Source: an uncultured Christensenella sp. | Lineage (GTDB): Bacteria > Bacillota > Clostridia > Christensenellales > Borkfalkiaceae | Direction of reading: 5' to 3' | Assembly (NCBI GenBank): GCA_910583545.1 | Contig: CAJTXM010000009.1 | Span: 1 to 64,000 of the forward strand | Length of the DNA: 64,000 nt | Part shown: positions 26,388 to 38,300 of the stretch, in pieces | How positions within the stretch are numbered: position 1 is the stretch's first letter | How the letters are laid out: each line of letters begins with the position of its first letter | Notes under the pieces: generated by a model | The model's database searches: none | What the model was told of the DNA's origin: nothing | What the model saw: the letters and a program-made list of their open reading frames with translations, nothing else | Program-made: the position numbers and the translations under genes

Positions 26388-27503
26388 TTAACGCCTTGTA
26401 ACTCCGGCAAAAAAGTCGTCGGAAAGATTTGCGTTTATCCTGTAATCAAGAGTTATTTTATTGAGTCCCGTAAATAAATCGAGAAGTTTTCCGCCCTCGT
26501 AAACGGGGCTGTCGAATGAAAGATATTTAATAGCGTTCGTGCCGTCAAAGCAGCCCTTGCTGAGTTCCGCAGTAGGCATATCGAATAATTGAAGCGATTT
26601 GCAGTTTTTAAAAGCGCCCTGCATTACGGTAATTTTTCCGCAGAACATCGAGGCGGATACCGTCTTCAACGACGGACAATTTTCAAACGCGCCCGTTTCG
26701 ATACAGAACGAATTAACGACGCTGACAGTCACGCTTTCTACGTCAGATCTGTTGAATGCGCCGGAAGCGATTTTCGAGACGCGCTTTCCGTCTAAAAGGT
26801 CGGGAATTTCCACTTCCTTTTCCTCGCCCCTGTATTGCAGGACGGTAACGAAGCCGTCGCTCTCTTTGACAATGAAATCGTCCACAGCGTACGCGCCCGA
26901 TACCGATTTGAAATAGAAAGCCGAGCCTATTATAAGTCCTGCGACTATGACGGTCAGAATTACGTTGAATACCGACGGAAATATAGCCTTGTTCCTGCGG
27001 AAAATGTTGCGGATATTAAAGCCTAATTTGTTTTTCTTTACGCCGGCTTCCGCCTTGGGCGCAGTTTTATTCTTTTTAGGCGCGACCTGAGGCGCGGTCA
27101 CGGGTACGGTTTCGGCATACTCGGCGAAGCTGTAAGAATTATCCGAAAACTCTCCGCCGCTCCACTTGACCCTGTCGAAGCAAGCTTCTTCGAGCCTGAC
27201 TTCAAGACTTTCGCATTCGTAATTAATTTTGAGTTTTGCATCGGGAACGAAAAGTCCGTTCGGCTCCGCTGTGAAATCTTTATGAATAACTGTCGACTTT
27301 TCCAAAAGCCTGTTTTCGGAATTGAACTGCGAAACTTCGAATTTGATTTCGAAAAGGCGTTGGTTTACGTTGTTGGAAAATCTGAATAAGACATATTTTT
27401 CTTTGGCGTGCGAATCTTCGAATATTATATATTCGTGCAGAGAAACGATGTCCTGAGGAGTTTTCGAATACTTGATTTTCCGGATATTGTTATACGAACT
27501 CAT
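26388..27503 (-). CDS. Single-pass membrane protein with extracellular BspA-type leucine-rich repeats
   Basis: 371 aa. Residues ~1-120 form a beta-rich cytoplasmic domain (IIFEDSHAKEKYVLFRFSNN), followed by a Pro/Lys linker (VAPKKNKTAPKAE) and one membrane helix at ~177-199. The outside part has BspA/LRR_5 repeats: VEIPDLLDGKRVSKIASGAF, ETGAFENCPSLKTVSASMF, QGAFKNCKSLQLFDMPTA, GCFDGTNAIKYLSF. Such LRRs bind proteins on host or neighbour cells (family knowledge). The orientation, N-terminus inside, is inferred from the basic linker. The start codon lies 14 bp inside the upstream gene and is preceded by GGAGGT, so translation is coupled. Confidence 0.8.
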   Translation of the reverse strand: MSSYNNIRKIKYSKTPQDIVSLHEYIIFEDSHAKEKYVLFRFSNNVNQRLFEIKFEVSQFNSENRLLEKSTVIHKDFTAEPNGLFVPDAKLKINYECESLEVRLEEACFDRVKWSGGEFSDNSYSFAEYAETVPVTAPQVAPKKNKTAPKAEAGVKKNKLGFNIRNIFRRNKAIFPSVFNVILTVIVAGLIIGSAFYFKSVSGAYAVDDFIVKESDGFVTVLQYRGEEKEVEIPDLLDGKRVSKIASGAFNRSDVESVTVSVVNSFCIETGAFENCPSLKTVSASMFCGKITVMQGAFKNCKSLQLFDMPTAELSKGCFDGTNAIKYLSFDSPVYEGGKLLDLFTGLNKITLDYRINANLSDDFFAGVTRR

Positions 27504-28203
27504 ACTCTACGGCACCTCCGTTTAAAGCTTTTGCATTCTTTTTGCGGAAGCACAGAACAGTTATTCCGTAGCTTAAAAGAGCCAGGAGAAAGCATACCGC
27601 AACGGAAATGTAGTTGAGCGTATCGTTAAAGTACAGCGCGGAAATATCCTTTAAAAATATTTCGATAAGCATATGCCTGAGCGCGAATAAAAACGCAAAA
27701 AAAGTGAACGATTTTACGAGCGCGTAAAGACGGATACGCTTTTTCGACATAGGACGTATAACGTCAGTGTTAATCTCTGCATCGTCCGCAGTACCTATTA
27801 CGACGTTGACGTGCGCGCAGCGGCGGCTAAGCGTAATTATTTTGGAGTTTAACGCAGTGTCGAACTCGTCAATCTGCTGAACCTTTACAACTCTGCCGTG
27901 CGCGGAATATTCCATTACGAAATATCTGACGTACGAAAACTTTTTAACGAATTTGCAGACGAGGTATCTGTCGAATTCGGTTTTGCATACGGCGTATTTA
28001 CTGATATATTCCTTAGTTTCGCCCGAAGTGAAATAGACGGAATTTTTACCGTTGGTAAGCTTGCTTTTGCTCATCAACTCGTCCGCGGTATAGATATGGT
28101 AATATTTATTTTTCAACAGCTGTGATAAAAGCAACAGCAAAAGCCCTGCGACAAACAATGCCGCCGACGCTATGCACAGCACTCTCCATACGGTTAAAGT
28201 CAT
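27490..28203 (-). CDS. Membrane protein of unknown function
   Basis: 237 aa. One strong helix near the N-terminus (~9-31), a central soluble part (~45-160) with an ISKYAVCKTEFDRYLVCKFVKKF segment, and two further helices at ~167-190 and ~200-225. I find no catalytic motif. It is placed between the LRR protein and another membrane protein with 33-bp or overlapping junctions and probably forms part of the same envelope complex. AAGGA site before the ATG. Confidence 0.65.
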   Translation of the reverse strand: MTLTVWRVLCIASAALFVAGLLLLLLSQLLKNKYYHIYTADELMSKSKLTNGKNSVYFTSGETKEYISKYAVCKTEFDRYLVCKFVKKFSYVRYFVMEYSAHGRVVKVQQIDEFDTALNSKIITLSRRCAHVNVVIGTADDAEINTDVIRPMSKKRIRLYALVKSFTFFAFLFALRHMLIEIFLKDISALYFNDTLNYISVAVCFLLALLSYGITVLCFRKKNAKALNGGAVEYEFV

Positions 28204-28236
28204 AATAGGTTCCTTAAAATTTATTTTTGCTTAAAA

Positions 28237-29340
28237 TCAAACGCTTTCCTGAGTTGAAACAATCGGGTCCGCTTTCGGCATAACAGGTTGTGTTTTTTCA
28301 ACCTGAATTTGCTGTTCTCTTGGATTTAATTCCGCCCGTTCGGTTGCAGGCGACGGCTCCGAAAGCCGTTTTATATTTTTCTTTTTGCCGTCGGGCAGGA
28401 TGAAAATCTGCGATTTTTTTTCCGCCTTTTCAAGAATACCGCAAGGATCTTCCGCGCACTCGAAAAGCGTTTGCAGATTTTCAGCCGTGACGCTTGTCAA
28501 AACCTTGCCGCAACATTCTTTTACGTTTACCTTTTCATTCAGGCGCACCGCCGTTACGGGGTCGAGAACTATATCTTCGAAGAGCCGTTCTTTAAATACA
28601 CGGGTTGCAAGCGTGAGTACGGGCGCAAACGTGAGATATAAAAGAAGCGAGGCAATTATCCAGATTACGAGGACAAAGGCAAACATATTTGACGGAACAA
28701 CCTCGGTCAAAAGAAAATATCCGCCAGTGCCGACCGCAGTAAAATACAGAAGTCTTAAAAGACCCGACACTAAATAGACCGCAAACACGGCGCCTTTGCC
28801 TTTGCCGAGCATAGTCCTGAAACAGGACGCTATCGCTTCGCCTGCGCTTATTCCTGCGTTGTTTGCGATTATATATGCGGTAGGCGAAAAAATGAGAAAC
28901 GCAATCAGCATATACACCGCGCAAAGCGGTACGAACGGAGCCGTAAAGAGCAATACGAAAATTTCGTATTTTTCATAGTTTACAAGTTTACTTATTCCGT
29001 ATCCAATTCCGCCGAATGCAGAAGCTGCGGCGCAAATCACGACAAGACCGGCAAACGCTATGAGCGCTTGAAGACAGACTGTCAGAAGATAAGTCCAGAC
29101 GGAAGCGCGCTTGCCCGTGTCCTTGAAAGAGGACGAAAAATTGAGCATATTGCACTTTCTTGCAACGTAACCCTGCCTTACGGCAGAGAGATTGAAATGC
29201 AGATTGAAAACTATCAGAAGCCTTCCGAAAAATTCGGCGATCGAATACAGGATAAAGCGGAAGAAGCATTTGTTTTTGTAGATAGTCTTTGCGGACGCCG
29301 TTAAAGCTTCATCGAAATAATATTTAAATCCGCGGTTCAT
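28237..29340 (-). CDS. Polytopic membrane protein with cytoplasmic Pro/Glu-rich tail
   Basis: 367 aa. About six membrane helices within residues ~25-270, including LQALIAFAGLVVICAAASAFGGIGYGISKLV and VLVIWIIASLLLYLTFAPVLTLATRVF, so the general plan resembles DUF975-type integral proteins, though I cannot assign it. The last ~70 residues are soluble and end in a Pro/Gln/Glu-rich segment, a possible docking tail. The ATG overlaps the stop of the 3358-aa gene (ATGA) and is preceded by GGAGGA, giving strict co-expression with that surface protein. Confidence 0.7.
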   Translation of the reverse strand: MNRGFKYYFDEALTASAKTIYKNKCFFRFILYSIAEFFGRLLIVFNLHFNLSAVRQGYVARKCNMLNFSSSFKDTGKRASVWTYLLTVCLQALIAFAGLVVICAAASAFGGIGYGISKLVNYEKYEIFVLLFTAPFVPLCAVYMLIAFLIFSPTAYIIANNAGISAGEAIASCFRTMLGKGKGAVFAVYLVSGLLRLLYFTAVGTGGYFLLTEVVPSNMFAFVLVIWIIASLLLYLTFAPVLTLATRVFKERLFEDIVLDPVTAVRLNEKVNVKECCGKVLTSVTAENLQTLFECAEDPCGILEKAEKKSQIFILPDGKKKNIKRLSEPSPATERAELNPREQQIQVEKTQPVMPKADPIVSTQESV

Positions 29341-32300
29341 ATGCTCTCCTCCTTTACCTGATTTTCCGTCTGAATATAATTGAATATGACGTTGTAATAA
29401 CTGCTTCTGTCGTTCTCTCCGCTGAAATCGCGGACAACCGCTACGAATTTGTTTCCGACGACCGAAACCGTAAGTTTATCGCCGTAGACGAAACTGCCCT
29501 GTTCTATTCTGTAAGCCGAGGGGTCTATCGCTACGCCCTCTTCCACTTCGGAAGGCGCGAAGTTAACTCTGACAGTCACTGTTCTGGGCACCACTTGTAT
29601 ATAGGTGTCTTCATAGTCTGCGCCCTCGTACACGACTTCTATTTTATAGCCGTTTGTCACGTTGGCGTTAGCGGAGTCCGTAATTTTTATCGAACCCGCT
29701 CCGAGCCAGTTTTTGATAAGTCCTGTTTCACTTGCAGGTACTATCACGGTGCCGAGGGAGATATTATGCCCCTCGACCAAGCCGTCACACCCGCTTAGTA
29801 CGTAGTCGTTAAGTCCGCTCTGATCGGCTATTTTGATTTTTACTATCGTACCGTATTCTACCTGTTTAAACTCGTCGGGCGGTGCGAACTGTGAAATTTT
29901 GAGCGTGCGCTGAATAAATTCCAAAGTCGCAATAAACGAAGCTACGGAATATTCGTCCGAAAGCGACGGAAGATATTCTTTGAGTTTGCTGTACGAGCAG
30001 ATAACGTTGTAGTTTTCGATTCCGTCAGCAACACTGTCGGGATAGACGACGTTGACTTCCGTAATTCTGACTACGCTCATTCCCGTAGACACCGTCGCCT
30101 TTCCGCTGAACCTGACCGAAAGTCTGTCTCCGCCGAAAAGAGTTTTATCTTCGGAACCTTCAACGTACTCTATACTGAAATTGTCTTCGGGCATTTCCAG
30201 AACGTTTACGCCGTTATAAGGCTTTGAATAAGGAAGCGGAACAATGAGCACGTTTGCGGGGCGGACGGTAAGTTTACCGTACGATCTTTCTCCGTCCTGC
30301 ACGGGAAAATCTTTTATATCGTAGTTACGCAAAATATCTATATCGCCATTAGCTCCGCCGAACGATAAAACTTTTATTGTGTAACTGCCTGCATTCTGCG
30401 CGTCTGAATAGATTTCGCCGTTTTCGTGCTCGTAAGCAAATTCGGGGTCTGCATAATTCAAATCGTCGTTGCAGAAAGCCGCGTCTTTCGACCATTCGCC
30501 GTTTTCATATACATATGCGGTGAATTGATAAGCGCTTTTATCGCCGTGAACGGTTTTATTGTAAACGTAATCGCCCTCGTCATCGTAAGTCGCAACGTAA
30601 ACCGTTCGGGGTAAAACCGTAAATTCAGCTGAATAATTGTATCCGACGATTTCGTATTTCTCTTCGCCTTCGGCGCCTATGTATTCAAGCTCTACCGAAA
30701 TTAAATACGTTCCTGCCTGCAATACTGCGTTTATAACGTCAGACGTAGTTCCTTTTTCGTAAAGCTTGTAAACGGCTTTATAATCCTGTTTATCGCTGTC
30801 CTGTATGAAGCCCTTATCGTTAGGTTCGAATTTATGCAAGGTGTCGTAATCTAAGCAGCCTTGATTTATCGTCTTGCCGTTATAGGCAATATCCGTCTGA
30901 ACGGTCTTAGGCGTTACGATTATCTGACGCCTTGTAAGTTCGAACGTTCCGCTGTCACAGCCGATTATTTCATAGTTTTTGCGGACGTCGGAGCCGTCTT
31001 TATCTACAAGGTCCTCAATTGTAATTTCGTAAATTCCTCTGTCCTTCAACTCGGCTTGTGCGCCGTTTTGGGAAACGGAGAATACTGGTCTTAAATAAGC
31101 TCTGTCTCTGTCGCTGACGCCGAAATCGTTGTAATTATCGTTTAAAACATTCGATTTGTAAGCGCCGTCGGGATATAGAGCGTTAAGGTCGATTACTTCG
31201 CCGGAATATTCGTTCGAGGACGAAGCGCTTGCGCCGTTTACGTCTACAAACCATACGGAAAGATTTACCTGTCTTTTTACGATTTCGAACTTTGCCCTGT
31301 TGAGCGATGCGTCCGTTTCGTCGAGATAGTAATTTTGTGAAACTGCTTTACCGTCTTTGTCGCCGACGTGAATATCAAAACCTTGTACGATTGTTTCGTA
31401 AACTCCTACGCAAAGCGACGAAGGATACGACCCGTCCGTGTTCCTGACTGTGGAATTCACGTCAATCAAAACTTCGCCTTCGGCGAGCGGCAACCTGGAA
31501 TTTTCGTAATCAATGATTCCGTCGTTTTCGATTTGATACCCCGCTTCGGAAGTGTAAGTCAGTGTTACGGTGTTTATTTTAAACGCGACGCCTATCTGCG
31601 TTATCACATAGCCGATTCTGTCTGTTGCACAGTTGATTTTGTAGTTGGAGATAAGTCCTCCGTTATTCAAAGTGCAGTTTTCCGCATCGAATACTATGAG
31701 ATACGAACCTGCGTCAATCGGATAATCAGACAGCTCCTTTTCAGTCAAAGGCACGAAAACGTTGTCTACGAACTCACCGTTCTGTATATAGCGGACCGAA
31801 ACGGTAAGCTCTTCGCCGTAAGCCGTAGCGCTGTCGCCGTCGAATTCGTAACCGCTTCCAAGCGACTGAGGGAAAACGTATTGCTTGCCGTCGTACTGCT
31901 TACCGCCGTTTTCGGGTGCAAGCAGGTTAATCGTAATTTCTTTTTGGCTTATAGTGAAACTGCTTAACTTGACGGAAACGTCGTAGTTTGAAATATCCGC
32001 ATATCCCCCGACTATCTTCTTTGAAACGGCGTCGACGTTATAGACGCCTGCGTTGACGGGGTTATTTATCAGTGAACCGTTCTGATAGTAAGCTATTTCG
32101 ATTTCAAGCTCTTCGTTTTCAACCGTCTTTGCGCTTCCCTCTTCGTAGGTAAACATTTTACCGTCCGCAGTGAGCGGATAGCCGCCGAGCGTTTCGCCGT
32201 AAGTGATATCGCCGATTTCGTTTAAAACGATTATTACGGGGCGCGCCTTGATTGTTATCGTACCGAAGTAGTCGACTATCAGGTAGTTTTTCGTTCTGTC

Positions 32301-35300
32301 GATTTTCTCCGCGTCGACTATCCTGTATTCCATTACGTTGTTTTCCGCGCTGTTTTCATATACGCAGGAAATTCTGAACGGAGTTATGACTTCAAGAGTG
32401 TGTCCGTCTGCAAAAGCATTGCCTGAGCCGTTTAAATACAGAGCCGTATATCTGTCGTCGCCCTGCGCTTTGCCGTTGTACTCGAACTCTTTCGTAACAG
32501 TCGTAATAGAAATATTTCTTTCTGTTACAAACAGCTTGCCGTAAATATATCTTACGATAAGGTAATTGTCCTTGGAAACCTTGACTCCGTTTTCATCGAC
32601 CACGTCGTATTCGAGGATATTTTCCACTTCGCCGTCGGTGACGTAAGTTACAGACGGAATTTCAATACCATCTTTGACCGAAAGGCTGTGCCCTTCCGCG
32701 AGCGTGTAATTGAGCAAGGGATCGCCTGCGGTGACCTCTGCCGTAGTATTTACAAGAGGCGTGCCGTCGAATTCCTTATTTTCGTCCGCGGTAGTGATAA
32801 TTATTTTGCGCGCGGTAACGTTAAGAGTGCCGTGAACGTACTCTATTTCGCCGTAGTTGGCGGTTATGTCGGTCAGAACTCCGTCCCTGTCTGCAAAAAC
32901 GAGATACTTCGTGGTATTGTATACAGTGTCTTTGCTGACGTCTGTCAGGGTTTTAACGGTGTTTTTATCGGCTTCGTATTCACCCTCTATAAGCCCCTCT
33001 ATCCAACTGCCCGACCCGATATCGTAATACTCGATTTTAAAAGGCGAAAGCTGTTTTGCTTCGTCGCCGTTCAGCGCATTTTCGCCGAACAACGGCTGAC
33101 CGTCGTAAATCTTTTCAAGCGAAGCTGTAGTAATTCTGAGAGAAGCCGAAGTTACGGTAAGCGTAGCGCCATCGGTATAACTTATGATATAGCTGTCCGC
33201 GACTTCGCCGTCGCCGTCGTATATGAGCGTTCCGTCGGCGGAAGTAATTCTGTAAGTCGTGGCGTTTACTATTTCGCCGACGTCGGTGAGCCGAGAAATT
33301 ATATCGGCAGTCAGTGAGTCGCCCGCGACAAGTCCGATTACTTCCGGTTTATGCCCGTCGCCGTAGCCGTAAAGCGGAGTTCCGTCGTACACTTTCGAAA
33401 GCGAGGGATTTGTTATCGCTATCGTATGAGGAGTTACGCTTATTTTACCGTAAACGTACTCTATTTTGTAATTTTCGGTTACGGGGACGCCGACGCCGTC
33501 TTTGAGTATGCATATAAGTCTGTTTTCGACCTCACCGTCGTGAACGTACGTCACGGACGGGATTTTGCAATTCGTATCAAGCGATGCGGTATGCGTTGGA
33601 ATCAATCCCCTGTTACGGTCTTTATCGAACGATTCAACGATGTAACCGTCCTCTTTACTGAACGCGGTTCCGTCATATTCGTGATAATCCGTTGCGGTCT
33701 TAATCGTTAAGTGGCGCTTTGTAACAGTAAGAGTGCCGTACTCGTAGGTATTGTCGTCGAAAAGATAATTTTTCGTAACGTCTATGCCCGAACCGTCAAC
33801 TATTTTATATGTGCAGACGTTGGGCTTTGAATCGACGTCCAAAACAGTTTCGTAAGTGAGCGTTTCGAGTTTATGGTCGAGAACGAGTCCTTTTGCCGTA
33901 TCGTCCTCCGCTCCGCCCCTGATATGTACGCAGTCGGCGTAGTCGTTAAAATGTTCTTCCGCGTCGTAGACCCAACTGTCGGTTGCGGTGGTTATCCTTA
34001 TAATTCTCGGAGTTACGGTAAGAGTGCCGTAGACGTATTTAATAATGTAATTTGGTAAATTGCCGCCGTTTACTACTTCGTTACCGTTTATATCGACGAC
34101 TTTATAAATTACCTCGTTAACTACTTCGCTGCCGACGTCTGTTATTTCACCGATGACGTCGACGACTGCCAGCGTATGACCTGCAACCAGCTTCAAATCC
34201 CCGACGTCTTTCCAAGCGGTAGAAGTAAATTTTTCACCGTCGTATTCGTGACTTGCAGACAGTGTTTCAATCGTTATTTCGCGTTGATTTACAGTAAGCG
34301 TTCCGTCGGTATAGCTTATAACGTAATTGCCGGTTGTTTCTACTTCTTTTCCTTCGCGGACAGCCCATACCGTGTATCTCGTAGTATTCGGCAATACTCC
34401 GTAATCGGTCAGAGAAGAAACGTCGTACGGTTTGACCGTTTCCGAATTCAGTTTTCCGTCAAACGACGGCAAACCGTCCGCAACGGTATCTCCGAGCAGC
34501 GGAGAGCCGTCGTAAATTTTCATCGGCGATGAATTTGTTATAGCAAGATTAATTTTATTTATATAAAGTCTGCCGTAAATATACTCTATATCGTAGCAGT
34601 AATTCGTTATAATATTCTTAATAGTGTAAAACGAATATGCGATCGTATTTTCAATACCGCCTTCGACGAAATCGATAATAACCGCTTCAGCAGCTCCGAG
34701 ATGGATTTCAGAATCTACGAGATTGTCGAAAACGGGCTTACCCGTTTCGGTATCCTGCTCCTCTAAACCGCTGTGAAATTTTCCGTCATAGTCCCAATAC
34801 AGGGTCGGCGTGGTTACGGTAAGCGGACGCTCGAGTATCGTAAGAATACCGGCGTTTATTGAAATATGATAATTATAACTTATATCCTTACCGTTTGAGT
34901 CCGTAATTTTATAGGAACGCATATTGCGCACGGAATTTATTAATTTTCCGTCGATTTTCGTAATATAAGTTATCGAGGCATACGAAACGCTTTCGGTAAG
35001 TTCAACATTTATTTCGTCTCTTAGCGTGCCGTCCTCGTTTACATAAAGATATCTTAAATTATTGAGAGGCTCATCGCCGGATACGACGGAATGGTTTTTA
35101 TCAGTCAGCAAACCGTAGTTATCATTGTTAAACTCAGGCAAAGAAAACTCTTCGCAATACAGCGGAGTTCCGTCGTAAATTTTTTTATAACTGCCGGTTC
35201 TGATCATAATCAGACGGGGAGCTACCGCTAAAGTACCGTAAATATATTCTATCGAATAATTTTCCGTGACGAAATCAACTCCGTCAAAGACCTCGTACTC

Positions 35301-38300
35301 GACAACGTTAGGTACTCTCTCAATCTTGCCGTCGGCGTCGCGCTTTACTTCGATGACGGTTGTCTTGATTTCGTTGCCGTTTTCGTCAAGTCTGACTTTT
35401 AAGGTATGATTCTTGACTAAGCCTTTATCGAGCTGAACGCCGTTTAAATCAAGACCGCCGACGTCGGACCAGCCGTCCGTACAGCTGAACGGATCGCCGT
35501 TATACCAGTGCGTTTCAGTTGCCGTCGTTATTATAATATTGCGCTGTAAAATAGTGAGCGTGCCGTATTCTACCGTTAAATCGTAGTTGCCGGACATATC
35601 CCTTTCGCTGTCGGAGGTAACTACCGTATACAAACAGATATTGTTATTTTCCGATGTATCGGCGCAGTTTATTACTGCGGCGTACCGTGTGACTTTAAGC
35701 TTGTGCTCTGAAACAAGTCCATCTTCCCCGATCGGAACGCCGTCCCGTATATGACTGTCGATGTAGCTGTAATCGAAGTGTTCGTCGCCGTCGTACGTCC
35801 ATTCACGGGAAGCAGTCAAGACGTAAACGGAGCGTTTTGTTATGCTTAACTTGCCGTAATTCGTATCGTAAGTAATTGCATAATTTTCTGACAAGTTGTC
35901 TTCACCGCGCAATACGGCATAAGTTACCTTGTTGTCGACTTCACCTTCTGTAACGTACGTTACGGAAGTACTGCTCAAAACGGATAGGCTGTGATCTTGA
36001 GCAAGCGAGCCCGCGGAAATTACTTCCTCTGCGTTTACGCTTGCCAAAGAATAAGGCTGACCGTCAAATTCCTTAGCGCCCGACAGAGTTTTAATGGTTA
36101 TCGGGCGTTCGGTTACGAAAATATAGCCTAAATGATATGCGATATCGTAGTTGTCGCTGACATCAACGGTTACACTTTCGCCGTCTTCGCCGACGCGCAC
36201 GGTGTTAATAAAATAGTATTGCTCGTTTAATATTTTCCCTTCGGTAACGTAGGTCACGGAAGCAATTTTTCTGTCCGTGTCGAGAACGAGCCATTGTCCG
36301 TCGACAATTCCGCTCGGTTTTTCTGTATCGAAAGGCTCGGCAGTGCTGTTGATATTTTGGTACGGGGTGTCGTCGTAAACCTTGCTTCCGCCTTCAACCG
36401 TTATGTAAATCGGGCGTCTTTTTACTATAAGCCTGCCGTAAATGATATGTAACTCTAACTCGTAATTTAAAGAAACGTCTTCTCCGTTGCCGTTTTCGGC
36501 ATAAACCTTATAGGCGCATTTATTTTCGTAGCCGTCAAGATTGATATCTAATCCTGTTTCAAAAATATGATCTGCTTTAAAAGTGTGGTCAAGGACAAAA
36601 TCAATTTCCCCGTCCTCTATCCATTCGCCGTCAATAAGCGAAATATGAGCGGAGGTTGCCGAAGGGTTTGAAAAAGCTGTTTCAGCATAAAAAAATTCGT
36701 CGCTTGCAGTTACCAAACGCACGTTGCGCTTTGTTATGAAAATTTTGCCGAAATTATATAAAATTGCATAATTTTCCGTGACGTCCTCTTCGCCGCTGAA
36801 TATTCTGAAATAGACGGCGTTTATAACTTTGTCTTCTGAAACGTTGGTAACATCATTGGGATCAATGCTTTCGTCGAGCACAAGCGAATGCCCCTCTAAA
36901 AGTCCCGTTCCGCTTGCGGAAGCCGACTCGCTATCGGCGGAAGGAGGAATCGGATATTCGTAACCCTCTGCAAGAGTGAAAGCCGTGCCGTCGTATTCTT
37001 TACTGCCCGAAGGGGTTGCAATTCCGACGTAGCGTTTTAATACGGTAATATTGCCGTATTCGTAAGCTATTATATTGTAATTTTGAGAAGTTTCATAGCC
37101 GAAGACTTCGCCGTTTTCCCCCATATCCAAAAGCGAATTATCGGGTATTGAAAATTCGTCTTCAACGGGTCTGAATACTTTATACTTTGTCGTATTTAAA
37201 ACCGTTCCGGCGGGTGTGCGCTCGGCAACTTCGTAAGCTTTAAGATACTCGTATTCAGCAAGATTATCCGCAACAGCACCTCTGCTGTCGCCCTTTAAGG
37301 GCGTGCCGTCGTAGGTCTTTTCAACCGTGGGAGTATGTATGGTAATATCGCGCTTGGTTATTTCAAGGATACCGAAAACGTAGGTAATATCGTAGTTTTC
37401 GTTTCTTCGGTCATCAATCAAGCCCCAGTCAGAGGTCTGCACCGACGAATCGAAAATTATGAATTTGGTTGAATTTTCTTTTTTGTCTACGTAATCGAAG
37501 CTGACTACTTCGTACGAATAATAGGAAGAAACCCTGTCGTTATCCGCGAGATTGTCGGCAATGATTTCACCTTCGTTCCCCGACAGAGTAAGCCCGTCAT
37601 ATACCTTTGAAACGGACGGCGTGGTTATAGTAACGGGGCGTCTGGTTATGGAAAGCGTACCGCAATTTAAAGTGATTTTATAGTTGGAAGTAACGTCTGA
37701 AACGCCGTCCGAACGGACTATGGTACACGAAACCGAATTTTCTACTCCGCCCTCCGTTACAAACGTTACAGAGGAAGCTCCCGTTATGACGTATTCTTCG
37801 CCGTCGGCAAGAGGAGTTCCGCCGTAGGGTGAGACTATTTGTATTGCGCTGTCGGAATGGGCGTAGCTGTCGTATTGCCAACTTCTTGTCGGCGTGGTTA
37901 CGGTAATTTCGCGCTGTCCGACCGTGAGGGTGCCGTAGACGTAAGTTACGTTGTAGTTCTGTGTAACGGCAACGCCGTTTTCGTCATAGACGGCGATTTT
38001 GACAGCGTTGGGAACAGAGTCGGCATTTATAAGAGAGGACGCAAAAACAAGCGATTGAGTGTGACCGTCTGCAAGAGTGTTGCCGATTATCGAATAGCCG
38101 TTGAAATCGCTTTCGGTGAGCGGTTTTGCATCGTAAACTTTAACTCTGTCGGGCGTATTAACCGTGATTTCACGCTTTAAAACGCTGAGAGTGCCGAAAT
38201 TATAAACAAAATCGTAATTTTCGGTTACGGCTGTGCCGTTTTCGTCATAGACAGCGAAATCGAAACGGTTTACATACTCGCCCGCTTCGACGACGGAAGT